A stretch of 64,000 bases of DNA from Okapia johnstoni. Taxonomy: Eukaryota > Chordata > Mammalia > Artiodactyla > Giraffidae. The position numbers were made by a program, and so were the translations under genes. Of this stretch, positions 44,185 to 55,960 are shown piece by piece; position 1 is the first letter of the stretch; each line of letters starts with the position of its first letter. The stretch is taken from the NCBI GenBank assembly GCA_024291935.2, contig CM044320.1:29418001-29482000 (forward strand), written 5' to 3'. The notes beneath the pieces were generated by a model. That model did not search any database, was not told the DNA's origin, and saw nothing but the letters and a program-made list of their open reading frames with translations.

Positions 44185-44780
44185 ACTTTTGTGCAGGCTG
44201 TTTCCTCTGCCCAGCCCATGTTCCTGTTTCCGTGTTGCCACACTCCTTTTATCCATCAGGTCTCAGCCTCAATATAACTGCATCAGAGAGGTGACAAAGA
44301 CCTTGATCAAGAAACTTGACAAACATCACTTGTTCTTGTCATTCTCTATCTTAGCACCCTGTTTATTTCCTTCATAGTGCTTGTCACCGGATAAGGCAAT
44401 GGTACCCCATCCAGTACTCTTGCCTGGAAAATCCCATGGATGGAGGAGCCTGGTAGGCTACAGTCCATGGGTTCGCTAAGAGTCAGACACGACTGAGCGA
44501 CTTCACTTTCACTTTTCCCTTTCATGCACTGGAGAAGGAAATGGCAACCCACTCCAGTATTCTTGTCTGGAGAATCCTAGGGATGGCGGAGCCTGGTGAG
44601 CTGCCGTCTATGGGGTCGCACAGAGTCGGACATGACTGAAGTGACTTAGCAGCAGCAGCAGCAGTGCTTGTCACATTGTTTTACTTATTATTTAGTGTCT
44701 GACTCCTCGACTCCAAGCAACTTGAGGGCAGCTCAATGTCTTCTTTAATCAAAGCCTCTTCTGTAACAAGACGTTTTAGT
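44185..44780 (+). repeat. L2 LINE split by Bov-A2
   Basis: Sense L2: 'gctgtttcctctgcccagcc', 'catcaggtctcagcctcaat', then 'tttccttcatagtgcttgtc'. After the SINE it continues with 'ttacttattatttagtgtct' and 'gcaacttgagggcagctcaa'. The two parts join cleanly. Confidence 0.82.
44388..44662 (+). mobile_element. Bov-A2 SINE with 12-bp TSD, nested in L2
   Basis: Two tandem Bov-A monomers separated by 'cactttcacttttccctttc', ending in the (AGC)n tail. AGTGCTTGTCAC lies at 44376-44387 and 44663-44674. Confidence 0.95.
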
Positions 44781-45975
44781 AAGAATTAGAAAAGGTGTCC
44801 ACTCTTGTTCATTATGGCATATTTTGCATGATACAATCTAGTTCACCACGTCTTAGACCAGATCTTGACACCTAAGGATTCAAGTTTGTATTTATTGAAT
44901 GAATATAAACTTATAAAATGCAATTTTCTTCTCTTCTGGGATATTCACCTCTCTACCAGCCCAGATTCTATAGTTTCTTCAAGACTTAAGGAACCAGTGG
45001 TCTTTTCTCCTTAGGGAACTCTTGGTAATTTCTTAGGGAACTCTTAGGTAATTACTTCAATATTACCTAGGTGTTCTTCTGTTGTATGTTTTTAAACAGC
45101 TTTTATTTTTTCCCTTCAAATTATATGATTATTTGTATGCCTCAAAAAAAGTAAGTTGAGCTTGAAATAATCTTGGTGAGAAATAGGAACTTAAAGTCAT
45201 GTTAGCACTGAAAGAATAGTGAAGACCAAGAAAAACTTGAAATTTCAGAGTTTTCTTCCCAGCTATTAGTTTAACAGATAATAGATACTATAAGAAAAAC
45301 TGGAATATGACCAGGATCATAAATGATCAAATCTCCAATAAATTCTAGTAGCATAATCATTCAATAAAGACACATATACAAACACTAATCTGTTTGAAGA
45401 TAGGAAAAAGTGTAAGTAAAGTATATACTGTGATTGGCAGAATCATTTAGTTAGTGCAGTTTTCAGATGTGTAAAAAATTTGTTTTAGGAGATTATACGG
45501 TACAGGGTGGTGAAGAATAAAAGTGTATGAAAATGTGTCCACAGACAATCAAATAAAAGCACAATAGACACAGTGCCAGAAAATAGTTTGGGTTAGATTC
45601 TTTTTCCAGTGGAATTCTTTCTTTTAAGTATTAACCAATTTAACCTTTGGAAATGAAATATTTGTCTTATAATGGGAAAGTTGACTTTCATTGTTAAAGT
45701 TATAACTTGTCCTTGGCTGCTTTATTCTTCACTAAAGCATTCTCTTTCTAAGTTTTATATGTTTAATATTTACCATATGAAAAGAAACAGTATCAAAAAA
45801 AGTCTAGAGTAGAGGCATGTACAGGTTCCAATCACAGTTTTTGACTCTAGGATAAAATTATATCAGTGATCTCAAGGCCAATGCCAAGATTTTGTTGTTT
45901 GGACTTTTGGGGACAAGCTTGTCAGTTGGGCTGCTCTGCTGATGCCTCTCAGCCTTTCTATCTCCACATGAGTCA
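44781..45975. other. Unassigned DNA, about 1.2 kb
   Basis: No gene or repeat is recognised. It includes a local duplication of 'ttagggaactctt' near 45012-45050. Confidence 0.4.
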
Positions 45976-45992
45976 CTCCAGTCCACACATCT

Positions 45993-46120
45993 TCTTGTTA
46001 TTGCTGTTTAGTTGCTCAGTTATGTCCGACTCTTTGCAACCCTATGGACTGTAGCCCACCAGGCTCCTCTGTCCATGGGATTTCCCAGGAAAGAATACTG
46101 GAGTGGGTTCTCATTTCCTT
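45993..46120 (-). mobile_element. Truncated Bov-tA SINE with up to 17-bp TSD
   Basis: Only the body is present ('gctcagttatgtccgactct' to 'ggttctcatttcctt'), without the tRNA-like head. CTCCAGTCCACACATCT lies at 45976-45992 and 46121-46137. The first CTCCA could partly belong to the SINE. It is a clean 5'-truncated SINE insertion. Confidence 0.93.
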
Positions 46121-46137
46121 CTCCAGTCCACACATCT

Positions 46138-46459
46138 GATCTCACCAATAATGAAAAAAAACTTTCCAGTTTAATTCAAAAATAATCACCACCATTGCTG
46201 ATCTAACATCAACCAATCATTTTTGTTATTCTTCCAATGAAACATGTTCATCATCAATTTATGTAGAGGACTGTTTGCTTTATCAACTTCCCTTTTTATT
46301 AAAAGTCAGATCACTGGGTAGATTTCATTATTTCTCCTTACTACAATCATATGCTTGTGAAAATTATAATTCATGCAGTAATTTAATGAAATAGAAACTG
46401 TTTTTATTCTGGTGATGATATTTTTTATAGTTTTATTTTTATTCTATTTTTATTCTGAT
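46138..46459. other. Unassigned AT-rich DNA
   Basis: No gene or repeat is recognised. Confidence 0.4.
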
Positions 46460-46555
46460 GGTGATATTATCTCCCTATGCCTCAGTTTCCCTGTCTGTAA
46501 AATGGAGATCACATATTTGATGTGTTATCTTGTTACCATAATTGTTAAGGGAATG
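46460..46555 (+). repeat. MIR SINE core fragment
   Basis: 'tgcctcagtttccctgtctg' followed by 'taaaatggagatca' is the MIR core in sense orientation. Confidence 0.65.
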
Positions 46556-46569
46556 CTAGTGGCTCTAAT

Positions 46570-46790
46570 GGATAAACCCCAAATTCTCAATGGTTTAACA
46601 ACATAAAATGTATTACTTGTCCAATGTGAGTGCTCTTGGTTGAGTCGATCTCTTATAAAAGTGGTTCAAGGACCCAGATTGTCTCCATATCGTGAATTCA
46701 TCATCTTCCCATGTGGTTTCCAAGTTTTCAGAGAAAAGAGAAATTGCCCATGGAGAAGATGAGCTGACACATGACAACTTCAGCCTGTGA
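46570..46790. repeat. Ancient interspersed repeat, unclassified
   Basis: The order 'aatggtttaacaacataaaa', 'tgtccaatgtgagtgctctt', 'ggttcaaggacccagattgt' resembles an old mammalian repeat ('ctcagtggcttaacacaaca ... gggacccaggctcc'). I cannot name the family or fix its orientation. Confidence 0.4.
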
Positions 46791-46980
46791 ATGACACACA
46801 TTACATATACATATATTATATATGTTATATGTGTTTCTTCATTCTTTGAATTTTGCATTTTTGTGAATTGAATCATACTTTTGTTAATTTCACATTTGTG
46901 TGAATTGAAGCATACTTCTGTTAAATTAATAATCTGTAATTTTAGTTCTCAGTTTGCTTTATATTTCTGAAGTACTGATT

Positions 46981-47199
46981 GGGCTTCCCTGGTGACTCAG
47001 ACAGTAAAGAATCTGCCTGCAATGCAGGAGACCAAAGTTCGATCCTTGGATTGGGAAGATCCCCTGGGATCCCACCCCATGGCAACCCACCCCAGTATTC
47101 TTGCCTGGAGAATCCCATGGACAGAGGAGCCTGGTAGGCTATGGTCCATGGGTTCACAGAGAGTAGAACACAGTTGAGTGACTAACACTTTCACTTTCT
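46981..47199 (+). mobile_element. Bov-tA SINE with imperfect TSD
   Basis: Sense element from 'gggcttccctggtgactcag' to 'gttgagtgactaacac' and a pyrimidine-rich tail. It is flanked by TTCTGAAG..TGATT-type repeats at about 46965-46980 and 47200-47215 (two mismatches). Confidence 0.92.
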
Positions 47200-48717
47200 T
47201 TCTGAAGCAGTGATTAGGAGAAATATGCAGCTAATAGACCCATATATAGCAAAGGGTTAATCATAGATATTTTAAAGGATTATACCTTGACAGCTTCTAC
47301 TTCTAATCTTGACAAAGTAGCTGGTACTGAACTTGCCCTCCTACCAAAAAATTATAACAGTAGGTGAAATAATTATGGAAAATATTTTTAGGAACTGAAC
47401 AATGGGTGATTCAAGAGTATGATTCTTGAAAGAAGGAAAATACATGAGACAAGTACATGAATGCTTATATGAATACTCCTACTTTTTTATAGGCACTTTC
47501 CTGTGTAGAACAGGCATATGAAACTTAAGTAGAACAGCACTCTCATGTTGCTGTATAGCACATTGCAGTTTCAGAGCTGTCCCAGACCCTGGAATTTTCT
47601 GGGCATAGTATCTAAGAAGTAAAATCTTCACAGAGGGTGGTGTCTACAGTCTATGCGTGGGTTTACTGTATGTCCATGAAAAATCAATGAGATGCACATG
47701 CTCAAGGCAAGATACCTAGAGGCAAAGCAGAGATTCCTGATACAGAAGTGGGAGATGGAATTTCAGCCACATCAGAGTAGAGAGACCATACTAACATACT
47801 TAGGTATTCAACTGAGACTCCATTCCATTGAGTAAGGAGCCGGCAACATAAGAAAACTTAAAACTAAAACAGAATCACCTTAACAAAAAGCATAAAACCA
47901 GGCTTAACAGGTTCAAATATACTTAATAGTAATTTAATTGCCTTCCAGAAGAAATTTGACTCCTCTTAAGAGAAGATCATGCAATCCAGACCCCCTGTTG
48001 CATATCATTTACAGTGATAAAATAATTACTAGACACTGAAAAAAACACGAAATAGGGGTCCACAGTAAGAAGTCAGTCATTATAATAAACCCAAGATGAC
48101 CTAGATGTTTGAATTAACTGACAAAGCCTTTGAAACAGCTATAATAAGTATGCTTATGGACTAGAGGGAAATATATTCATAATGAATGAACAGAAGGAAA
48201 ATCTCAGCAGGGAATTGGAAACAATAAAAAGTAGCCAAATGAAAATTCTAGGATTGAAAATATTTAAAATTTCAACACTTAAAAACATCACTGTATAGTC
48301 TTAATAGTGCATTCAAAGGGTCAGAAAAGAGCAGTGAATTTGAAAGTAGAGTGCTATAAATTATTTAATATAAAGAACAGAGAGAAAAAAAGACTGGAAA
48401 AAAGCAATAGAACCTTAATGACATGGCAGATATTCTATAATGACTAAATGATCAGTTTCAGTTCATCAGGGAGGTACAGTAGTCATAAATGTCTATGTTC
48501 CTAATAACAGAGCACGTGACCATGTGAAACATAAATTTATAGAACCAAAGGGAGAAATAGACAAATTCACAAATACAGTTGAAAATTTCAACATTCTATT
48601 CTCAGTAGTTGATAGTACAAGGAGATAGTACAAAAGGTAATACAAGGAGATAGTGCAAAAATAGTAGGAGTAGAGAAAAACTGAACAAGACTAACAATCA
48701 CCTAACCTAATTAGATT

Positions 48718-48899
48718 TGTGTGTGCTCAGTTATGTCCAACTCTGTGTCCCCATTGACTGTAGCCCACCCGGCTACAGTCCATGGGGTTCTCTAGGCATG
48801 AATACTGTAGTGGGTTGCCATTTCCTTCTCCAACAGATCTTCCCAACCCAGACATCGAACCCGCACTTCCTGCATTGGCAGGCAGATTCTTTACCACTG
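48718..48899 (-). mobile_element. Bov-tA SINE inside old L1
   Basis: Antisense Bov-tA from 'gtgctcagttatgtccaact' to 'gattctttaccactg', abutting the target of the next SINE. No clear TSD of its own. Confidence 0.9.
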
Positions 48900-48911
48900 A
48901 GCCAATATAAT

Positions 48912-49189
48912 TCTGCTGCTACTGCTGCTAAGTTGCTTCAGTCGTGTCCGACTCTGTGCAACCCCATAGGTGGCAGCCTACCAGGCTCCGCAGTCCCTGG
49001 GATTCTCCAGGTAAGAACACTGGAGTGGGTTGCCATTTCCTTCTTCAATGCATGAAAGTGAAAAGTGAAAGTGAAGCCGCTCAGTTGTGTCCGACTCTTG
49101 GCGACCCCATGGACTGCAGCCTACCAGGCTCCTCCTTCCATGGGATTTTCCAGGCAAGAGTACTGGAGTGGGTTGCCATTGCCTTATCC
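48912..49189 (-). mobile_element. Bov-A2 SINE with 12-bp TSD at a SINE/L1 junction
   Basis: (GCT)n then two Bov-A monomers in antisense. AGCCAATATAAT lies at 48900-48911 and 49190-49201. The duplicated target begins with the last bases of the Bov-tA head, so this Bov-A2 arrived after the Bov-tA at 48718-48899. Confidence 0.94.
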
Positions 49190-49560
49190 AGCCAATATAA
49201 TACCAACCCCCAAAATAATTGAATCACATTCCTTTATAATGTGTAAAAGTACGTTCAACAAGTTAGACTATGTTCTGGGCCAGAAGACAGAAACAACAGA
49301 ATTAAATTATACTTCAATAATATTGAGGTATTAAGCTAAGTCCCAGAGACTTGCAAATTAAACAACAAACTACTACATAGCCCTTAGGTCAAAGAAGAAA
49401 TCACAAGGGAAATTAGAAAATATTAAAAATTGAATGATCATGAGAGCACTGCATGTCACAATTTGTGATATAGAGCTAAAGCAATGGAAGAGTATTTACA
49501 GCTTTAAATGCTTATACTGGAAAAGAAAAAAGTTTCTAAAACAGTAAAAGATTTCTACCT

Positions 49561-49770
49561 TGAAAGTGAAAGTTGCTCAGTTCTGTCTGACTCTTTTCGA
49601 CCCTGTGGACTGTAGCCCACCAGGCTCCACTGTCCATGGAATTCTCCAGCACAGAATACTGGAGTGGGTAGCCATTCCCATCTCTAGGGGCTTTTCCCAA
49701 CCCAGGGATTGAACCCGATCTCCTGCATTACAGTCGGATTCTTTACCGGCTAAGCTAATAGGGAAGCCCA
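49561..49770 (-). mobile_element. Bov-tA SINE inside old L1, 10-bp TSD
   Basis: Antisense element from 'gaaagtgaaagttgctcagt' to 'ctaagctaatagggaagccc', flanked by ATT[T/C]CTACCT at 49551-49560 and 49771-49780. Confidence 0.93.
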
Positions 49771-50204
49771 ATTCCTACCTAAAGAAGTTTTTTTAAAATG
49801 TAAGGAAAAATAAGATAAGAACACATATCAATTGAAGAACCAAATTTGGTTTCTTGAAAAGACTGATAAATATCTAGGAAGCTAGACCAAGGAAAAAGAA
49901 AAAAGAAATCCACAAATTAACAGTATAGTTAATAAAGAAGGGCATCTCACTATACAGATCCTTAAGGTATTATAAAAATATAAGATTATGAGAACTTATG
50001 CTAATAAATTTGATGATAGGTGTACAGTTTCACTAATGAGTTCTATTAGGCATTTAAAGAAGAAGTAATACTGATGTTAAACAAACATTATTTGGTGAGG
50101 TCACCATAATCTTAATAACTGAACCTGACAAAGATATAATCAGAAAGGAAAATCACAAACCCGTACCATTCATGAACATAATAGCAAAAATCACTGTCTA
50201 AATC

Positions 50205-50440
50205 CAATACTTTGGCCACCTGATGCAAAGAGTTGACTCATTTGAAAAGACTCTAATGCTGGTAAAGATTGAGGGCAGAAGGAGAAGGGGACGACAGAGA
50301 ATGAGATGGTTGGATGGCATCACCGACTCAATGGACAAGGATTTGGGTGGACTCCGGGAGTTGGTGATGGACAGGGAGGCCTGGCGTGCTGCAATTCATG
50401 GGGTCACAAAGAGTCAGACATGACTGAGCGACTGAACTGA
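50205..50440 (+). mobile_element. BovB 3'-end fragment inside old L1
   Basis: 'atccaatactttggccacct' to 'gcgactgaactgaattg', the last 235 bp or so of BovB. Open frame for about 65 codons with the arginine-rich C-terminus. No certain TSD. Confidence 0.9.
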
Positions 50441-51427
50441 ATTGAAATATACTATATAGAATCACGCAGTATAAAGACAATAGTACATGAAGATCAAATA
50501 AAGTTTATTCCAGCAATGCAAAGTTTAAGATTGGAGAAACAACGAATGTGGTTTACCATATTAACAGAATAAGTTACAAATTATATTAATATAATCATTT
50601 CAGTTTTTATTAAAAATTTCCCAAAATTAAACATTAGTTCATGATAAAATATCCAGTAAACTAGAAATAAGAGATTTTCTCAACCTGAAAAAAGGCATCT
50701 TTGTAAAATCTACAGCTAATATAATTAATCATGAAAGACTGGATGCTTTTCACCTAAGATGAGTAACAAGAAAATGATTTCTGCCTTGATAATTTCTATT
50801 CAGCAATGTACTGGGAGTCATAGCTGGTCCTATAAAGCAAGAGGAAGACAGAATATCATAAACACTGAAAACAAAAAAGTAAACTGTTCCTCTTTGTAGA
50901 ATACATAATTATCTACACAAAAAATTCTAAAGTAATTTATAAAGCAATTACTATAAATATCAAGTAAATTTCCCAAGACTGCAAAACACAAGGACAATAT
51001 TCAAAAGTCAATTGTACTTCTTAAAACAGTAAAAGCCAACAATAAGAACATAACTTAAAAACTTTTCCGTTTACCATGTTGTTGAAACTGTTAATACTTA
51101 AGAGTAAGTTAAATGAAAATGTACATGATTTCTGTAGTAAAATCTGGTGAAATTACTGGTATAAATGAATGAAAACAAAAATGGAGTTATACCAAGTTCA
51201 TTAATTGGAACACTTAATACTATTCATTCTTCCTCAATTAATGTACAAAAGCAACACAATATCAGTAGACTTTTTTAAAAAATTGATAAGATTATTCTAA
51301 AATAGAAATCAAAATGTCTTAGAAATTCAAGACAGTCTTGCAAAAAATAATAAATTTAGAGTACATATGTCACCTGACTTAAAGAATTACTATAAAGCTA
51401 CATTAATCAGTATAGTGTGGCATTGGT

Positions 51428-51649
51428 GTGCCTGTGCTCAGTCACTCAGTCATGTCTGACTCTTTTTGACCCCATGGATTGTAGCCTTCCAGGCTCCTCT
51501 GTCCATAGAATTCTTCAGGCAAGAATATTGAAGTGGGTTGCCGTTCCCTTCTCTAGGGGATCTTCCCAACCCAGGGATTGAACCCACGTCTCCTGCATCT
51601 CCTGCATTGGCAGGCAAATTCTTTACCACTGAGCCACCTAGGAAGTCCT
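51428..51649 (-). mobile_element. Bov-tA SINE inside old L1
   Basis: Antisense element from 'gtgcctgtgctcagtcactc' to 'gagccacctaggaagtcct'. L1 text joins across it ('gtggcattggtg / tatattggcaca'), with ATTGG-type sequence on both sides. Confidence 0.9.
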
Positions 51650-51911
51650 GTATATTGGCACAAGAATATTAAAAACAGATTTGTGGAATAAAATAGATGG
51701 TCCAGAAGGAGACCCAATTTATTTTTGCCAGAGGTGCCTAAAAAATGTAGTGGGGAAGGAAAGTTATTTAGACCAATGAAAAACTAAAAAAATATATAGA
51801 AAAGTTAACATTGGTCCTTATCTCATGATACACAAATTTAATTTAAGATGTCTCTTGAAGTAAATGTTAAAGCTAAAACTTTAAAGCTTTTGGAAGAAAA
51901 CAGATAAAAAC

Positions 51912-52935
51912 TGGAGATTAAAAACAAAGTAAACAAATGGGGCCTAATTAAGCACAAATGCTTTTGCACAGCAAAGGAAACCATGAACAAACTGAAAAGA
52001 GAACCCACAGAATGGGAGAAAATATTCACAAACCATGTGACCAACAGGGATTAGTCTCCACAATTTGCAAACAGCCCATACTGCTCAATATTAAAGAAAC
52101 AAGCCAAAAAAAAAAAAAGGGCACAAGGCCTAAATAGACATTTCTCCAAAGAAGTCATATAGATGGCCAAGAGGCAAATAATAAGATGCTTGACATCACT
52201 AGTTAGTAGAGAAATGAAAATCAAAGCTATAATGAGGTATCACCTCATACCAGTCAGAATGGCCATCATCAAAAATCTATAAACAACAAGTGCTAGAGAT
52301 GGTATCCTACACTGCTGGTGATAATGAAAATTGGTACAACCACTCCAGAGAACAGCATGGAGGTTCCTTAAAAATCTAAAAATAGAGCTACTAATTGACC
52401 CAACAGTCCCACTCCTAGGCATATATCTGCAGAAAAACACGGTTCCAAAGGATACATACACCACAGTGTTCACTGCAGCATTGTTTATAATAGCCAAGAC
52501 ATGGAAACAACCTAACCGTCCATTGATAGATGAATGGATGAAGATGTGGTACATATATACAAGCAAATATTTTTCAGCCATTAAAAATAATGAAATAGTG
52601 CCATTTGCAGCAACATGGATGGACTTGGAGTTTATCATACCAAATGAAGTTAAGTCAGAGAAAGACAAATATCATATGTCACTTATATATGGAATCTAAA
52701 AAAGATTATATGAATGGAACTTATTTATAAAACAGAAAGACACAAACTTAGAGCATGAACTTATTTATAGTTACTGGGGGGAAGGGTGGAGGGCAGTTAT
52801 AGATTGGGAGTCTGGGATTGATATGTAAGCACTGCTATATTTAAAATAGATAACCAATAATTCATGTGGATGTATGAGAGAAATAAAACCAATATTGTAA
52901 AGCAATCATCAACCAATTAAATAAATATTTTAAAA
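51912..52935 (+). mobile_element. Younger L1, 5'-truncated, inside old L1
   Basis: Starts in ORF2 ('atggggcctaattaagcaca', 'gcttttgcacagcaaaggaa') and runs to the ruminant-type 3' end ('aagcaatcatcaaccaatta'). It is much better conserved than the L1 it interrupts. A run of 13 A's at about 52108-52120 disrupts the frame. Confidence 0.82.
52331..52699 (+). pseudogene. L1 ORF2 C-terminal remnant
   Basis: An open frame of about 120 codons carries the ORF2 C-terminal signature ('VQPLQRTAWRFLKNLKIEL', 'DPTVPLLGI', 'WKQPNRPLIDEW', 'YIYTSKYFSAIKNNEIV'). It lacks the reverse-transcriptase domain and has several substitutions relative to the copy at 15650-15951. Confidence 0.85.
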
Positions 52936-53344
52936 GTCCCACATTTGATGTATGCACTGTGAAAATTACAATAGATATCTGATTCTGAGCAAACCAAGTC
53001 CTTTGTGAAACAAGATCTTATAAAAAGCAGCAGAGTGATTATGAATACATACAGTTTTATCATAAAAAAATTAAATAAAATAGATAACAAACAAGGACCT
53101 AACTTTAAAAACAAAAAACAAAAGTTCCCCACTAAAGTGGTATATATTTTACAGTTCATGGACCTATATTGACACATCATAATCACCTGAACTCCATAGT
53201 TTATGTTAAGGTTCATGTTTGGTGTTGTACATTTTATGGGTTTCTTCAAATGTATAATAATATTTTGTGCAACATTATAATATCAGACAGACAATTTTCA
53301 CTACCCTCAAAATTCTCTGCTTTATCTAGTCATTTCTCCTCCTA
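52936..53344. repeat. L1-derived patchwork with an inverted piece
   Basis: Near 53065-53110 the text is L1-like on the plus strand ('ataacaaacaaggacctaac'). About 53115-53340 reads as old L1 on the minus strand ('actaaagtggtatatatttt', 'atcataatcacctgaactcc'). It separates the younger L1 from the resumed old L1. Confidence 0.5.
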
Positions 53345-54390
53345 AAAGAATATTTTTGAGACCTGGTATTGTGCAAAGTTTCTTAGACAAGATTCATAAA
53401 GCAAAAAACCTGAAAGCTAGACTTAAAATCTGCTCACCAAAACTCACCATTAAAAATTGAGATTAGGCAAACCACAAAACATTTATAAAACATGCATCTG
53501 ACAATGACCTATGTCTTGAGCATATAAAGAACTTCTACAGCTCACTAATAAAGAGAGAAACTGTGCTATTGTAAATTGAATAAAAACTTATTCACTTTAC
53601 AAAATATATACAAATTGCACACAAAAACAGTATTCAGCATCTCTAATCACCAAGGAAATGCAAACTAAAAACTCAGTAATTCACCCCTAGAATGGTTAAA
53701 ATTGAAAATAATGTCATTATCAAATATTGACCAGAATACAGAGCCACTATAATTTTCAAACATTACTAGTAGGCTTGAAAAATGGTGTAACCACTTTGGG
53801 AGAAATTTTGTCAATTTATTATAAAGCTAAATATACACCTTCCATAGAACCCAGCATTCCACTCCTAGGCATTATGCCAAAAGACATGAAAAGTATATGT
53901 CCACTAAAGTACCTGTTCAAAATGATTTATAACAACTTTATTCCTAATATCTCCAAACCAGAAATAACCCAATTTTCAACTGAAAGGAGAATTGATGAAA
54001 GATGTTGCAGTATATGCATGTAATACAGTAGTACTCATCTCTATTTTAAAAATGAATAGATGACTGAACGGTACAGCAATATGATATATCTTAAAGGCTG
54101 GGGAAAAGAAGCCAGACACAAAGGAGTAAGGACTATGACTCTATGCACACAAAGTTCTAGAACAGGTAAAACTACTCCATGGTAAAAGAAATAAAACATT
54201 TGTCTCTAGGGTGAGGTTGACTGAGTACGGACATGAAGGAACTTTCTAGGTGGTGGAAATGTTCTTTATCTTGACAGTGTTGTGAGTTATACAGCTTCTC
54301 TCATTTGTCAGGCTCATCTTATTGAACACTCAAGATTTATACATTTTTCTGAAGGCAAATGTTACCAAAAAGTGACCTGTAAAATAAGTC

Positions 54391-54885
54391 TTGATTGATA
54401 TTATTAGCTACATTTACAAGATAAAAAGGGTAGACCTTACACCACACAGACTATAAATAGAGAAGATATCTTTAGAGATAGATTATGGTGATACATAGAT
54501 AGACAGATAGATAGATAGGGTTGCTGGCCCAATCATAATGAGGATAAGCTTTGCATAATTATCTATTACTTATACTACCTCTAACTCTTTTACACTCTCT
54601 TAACTCTACCTCCTTTCCCTACCCAGCAGTTGACAAAGACACAAATTTTTAAGATAGTTCAACAAATTTAATCACATATTTTTATGATAATGACATGCAA
54701 ATCAATATAGCACATGGAAAGAACTGTCTTTGAATTCTGGTAGTTCTGGTTTCCAACTCTTATTCTACAATTTATTAGTTATATGACCTCATGCAACTAA
54801 TTTAACATCTCTGAGAATCTGGTTTTTTAGACATAAGCCTGGGTAGTTTATGCTGCAAAGGGTTTATTCACTCATCTATTCAACA
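54391..54885. other. Unassigned DNA with a GATA microsatellite
   Basis: No gene is recognised. A (GATA)n-type microsatellite lies at 54494-54518. Confidence 0.45.
54494..54518. repeat. (GATA)n microsatellite
   Basis: About six imperfect tetranucleotide units ('atagatagacagatagatag'). Confidence 0.85.
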
Positions 54886-54988
54886 AGTCCAATCCCAAAC
54901 AAAGGCGATGCCAAAGAATGTTCAAACTACTGCACAATTGCACTCATCTCACATGCTAGCAAAGTAATGCTCAAAATTCTCCAAGCCA

Positions 54989-55097
54989 CGTGTGGACCCA
55001 TGGCTGATTCATGTCAATGTATGGCAAAAACTACTACAATATTGTAAGTAATTAGCCCCCAACTAAAATAAATAAAATTAAAAAAAAGAAAGAAAAA
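54989..55097 (+). mobile_element. Very short L1 3' tail nested in BovB, 16-bp TSD
   Basis: Only the last part of the ruminant L1 3' UTR is present ('cgtgtggacccatggctgat' to 'ctaaaataaataaaatta') plus an A-rich tail. AAAATTCTCCAAGCCA lies at 54973-54988 and 55098-55113, both being BovB sequence. Confidence 0.95.
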
Positions 55098-55127
55098 AAA
55101 ATTCTCCAAGCCAGGCTTCAACAGTAC

Positions 55128-55652
55128 GTGATCCATGAACTTCCAGATGTTCAAACTGGATTTAGAAAAGGCAGAGGAACCAGAAATCAAATTGTCAACA
55201 TCCGTTGGATCATCGAAAAAGTGAGCGAGTTCCAGAAAAACATCTACTTCTGCTTTATTGACTGTGCCAAAGTCTTTGACTGTATGGATCACAACAAACT
55301 GTGGAAAATTCTTCAAGGGATGGGAATACCAGACCACCTGATCTGCCTCTTGAGAAATCTGTATGCAGGTCAAGAAGCAACAGTTAGAACTGGATATGGA
55401 ACAACAGATTGGTTCCAAATTGGGAAAAGAGTACATCAAGGCTGCGTGTCGTCACCCTGCTTATTTAACTTAAATGCAGAGTACATCATACGAAGTGCCA
55501 GGCTGGATGTAGCACAAGCTAGAATCAAGATTGCCAGGAGAAATATCAATAACCTCAGATATGCAGATGACACCACCCTTATGGCAGAAAGTGAAGAAGA
55601 ACTAAAGAACCTCTTGATGAAAGTGAAAGAAGAGAGTGAAAAGTTGGCTTAA
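55128..55652 (+). pseudogene. BovB reverse transcriptase remnant
   Basis: A 174-codon open stretch covers the RTE reverse-transcriptase palm: 'GFRKGRGTRNQ' (residues 11-21), FIDCAKVFD with the first catalytic aspartate (43-51), QGCVSSPCLFN (104-114), and an intact YADD (145-148). The frame ends early because one A is missing in the 'gagagtgaaaagttggc' region. It continues in another frame from 55679. The native start lies upstream and is cut by the L1 tail. Confidence 0.92.
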
Positions 55653-55678
55653 AACTCAACATTCAGAAAGCTAAGATC

Positions 55679-55960
55679 ATGGTATCTGGTCCCATCACTT
55701 CATGGCAAATAGATGGGGAAACAATGGAAACAGTGAAAGACTTTAATCTGTTGGGCTCCAAAATCACTGCAGATGGTGATTGCAGCCGTGAAATTAAAAG
55801 ATGCTTGCTCCTTGGAAGAAAAGCTATGATCAGCCTAGATAGAATATTAAAAAGCAGAGTCATTACTTTGCCAACAAAAGTCCGTCTAGTTAAGGCTTTG
55901 GTTTTTCCAGTAGTCGTGTATGGATGTGAGAGTTGGACTATAAAGAAAGCTGAGCACTGA
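55679..55960 (+). pseudogene. BovB ORF continuation after frameshift
   Basis: 93 codons in a shifted frame continue the protein ('MVSGPITSWQIDGETMET', 'LGSKITADGDCSREIKRCL'). They end at a stop where a related copy (42021-42517) has an arginine codon. BovB C-terminal text continues out of frame to about 56275. Confidence 0.88.

Larger units (their letters stand above)
47280..54390 (+). mobile_element. Old L1 LINE, near full span, broken by nested insertions
   Basis: The segments at 47280-48716, 49202-49560, 49781-50203, 50446-51427, 51650-51910 and 53345-54390 read in order as one plus-strand L1: 5' region, ORF1-like and ORF2 regions, ORF2 end and 3' UTR. The join across 51910/53345 is supported because 'tggaagaaaacagataaaaa' on the left and 'attgtgcaaagtttcttaga' on the right are adjacent in L1 ORF2. 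No long open frame survives. Inserted units are listed separately. Confidence 0.78.

Noticed and set aside
52936..54390. Inverted L1 piece as a twin-priming product
   Set aside because: Twin priming would invert an upstream part of the same L1. Here the inverted piece comes from the 3' region of an old L1 while the sense part also reaches a 3' end, so separate insertions are more likely.
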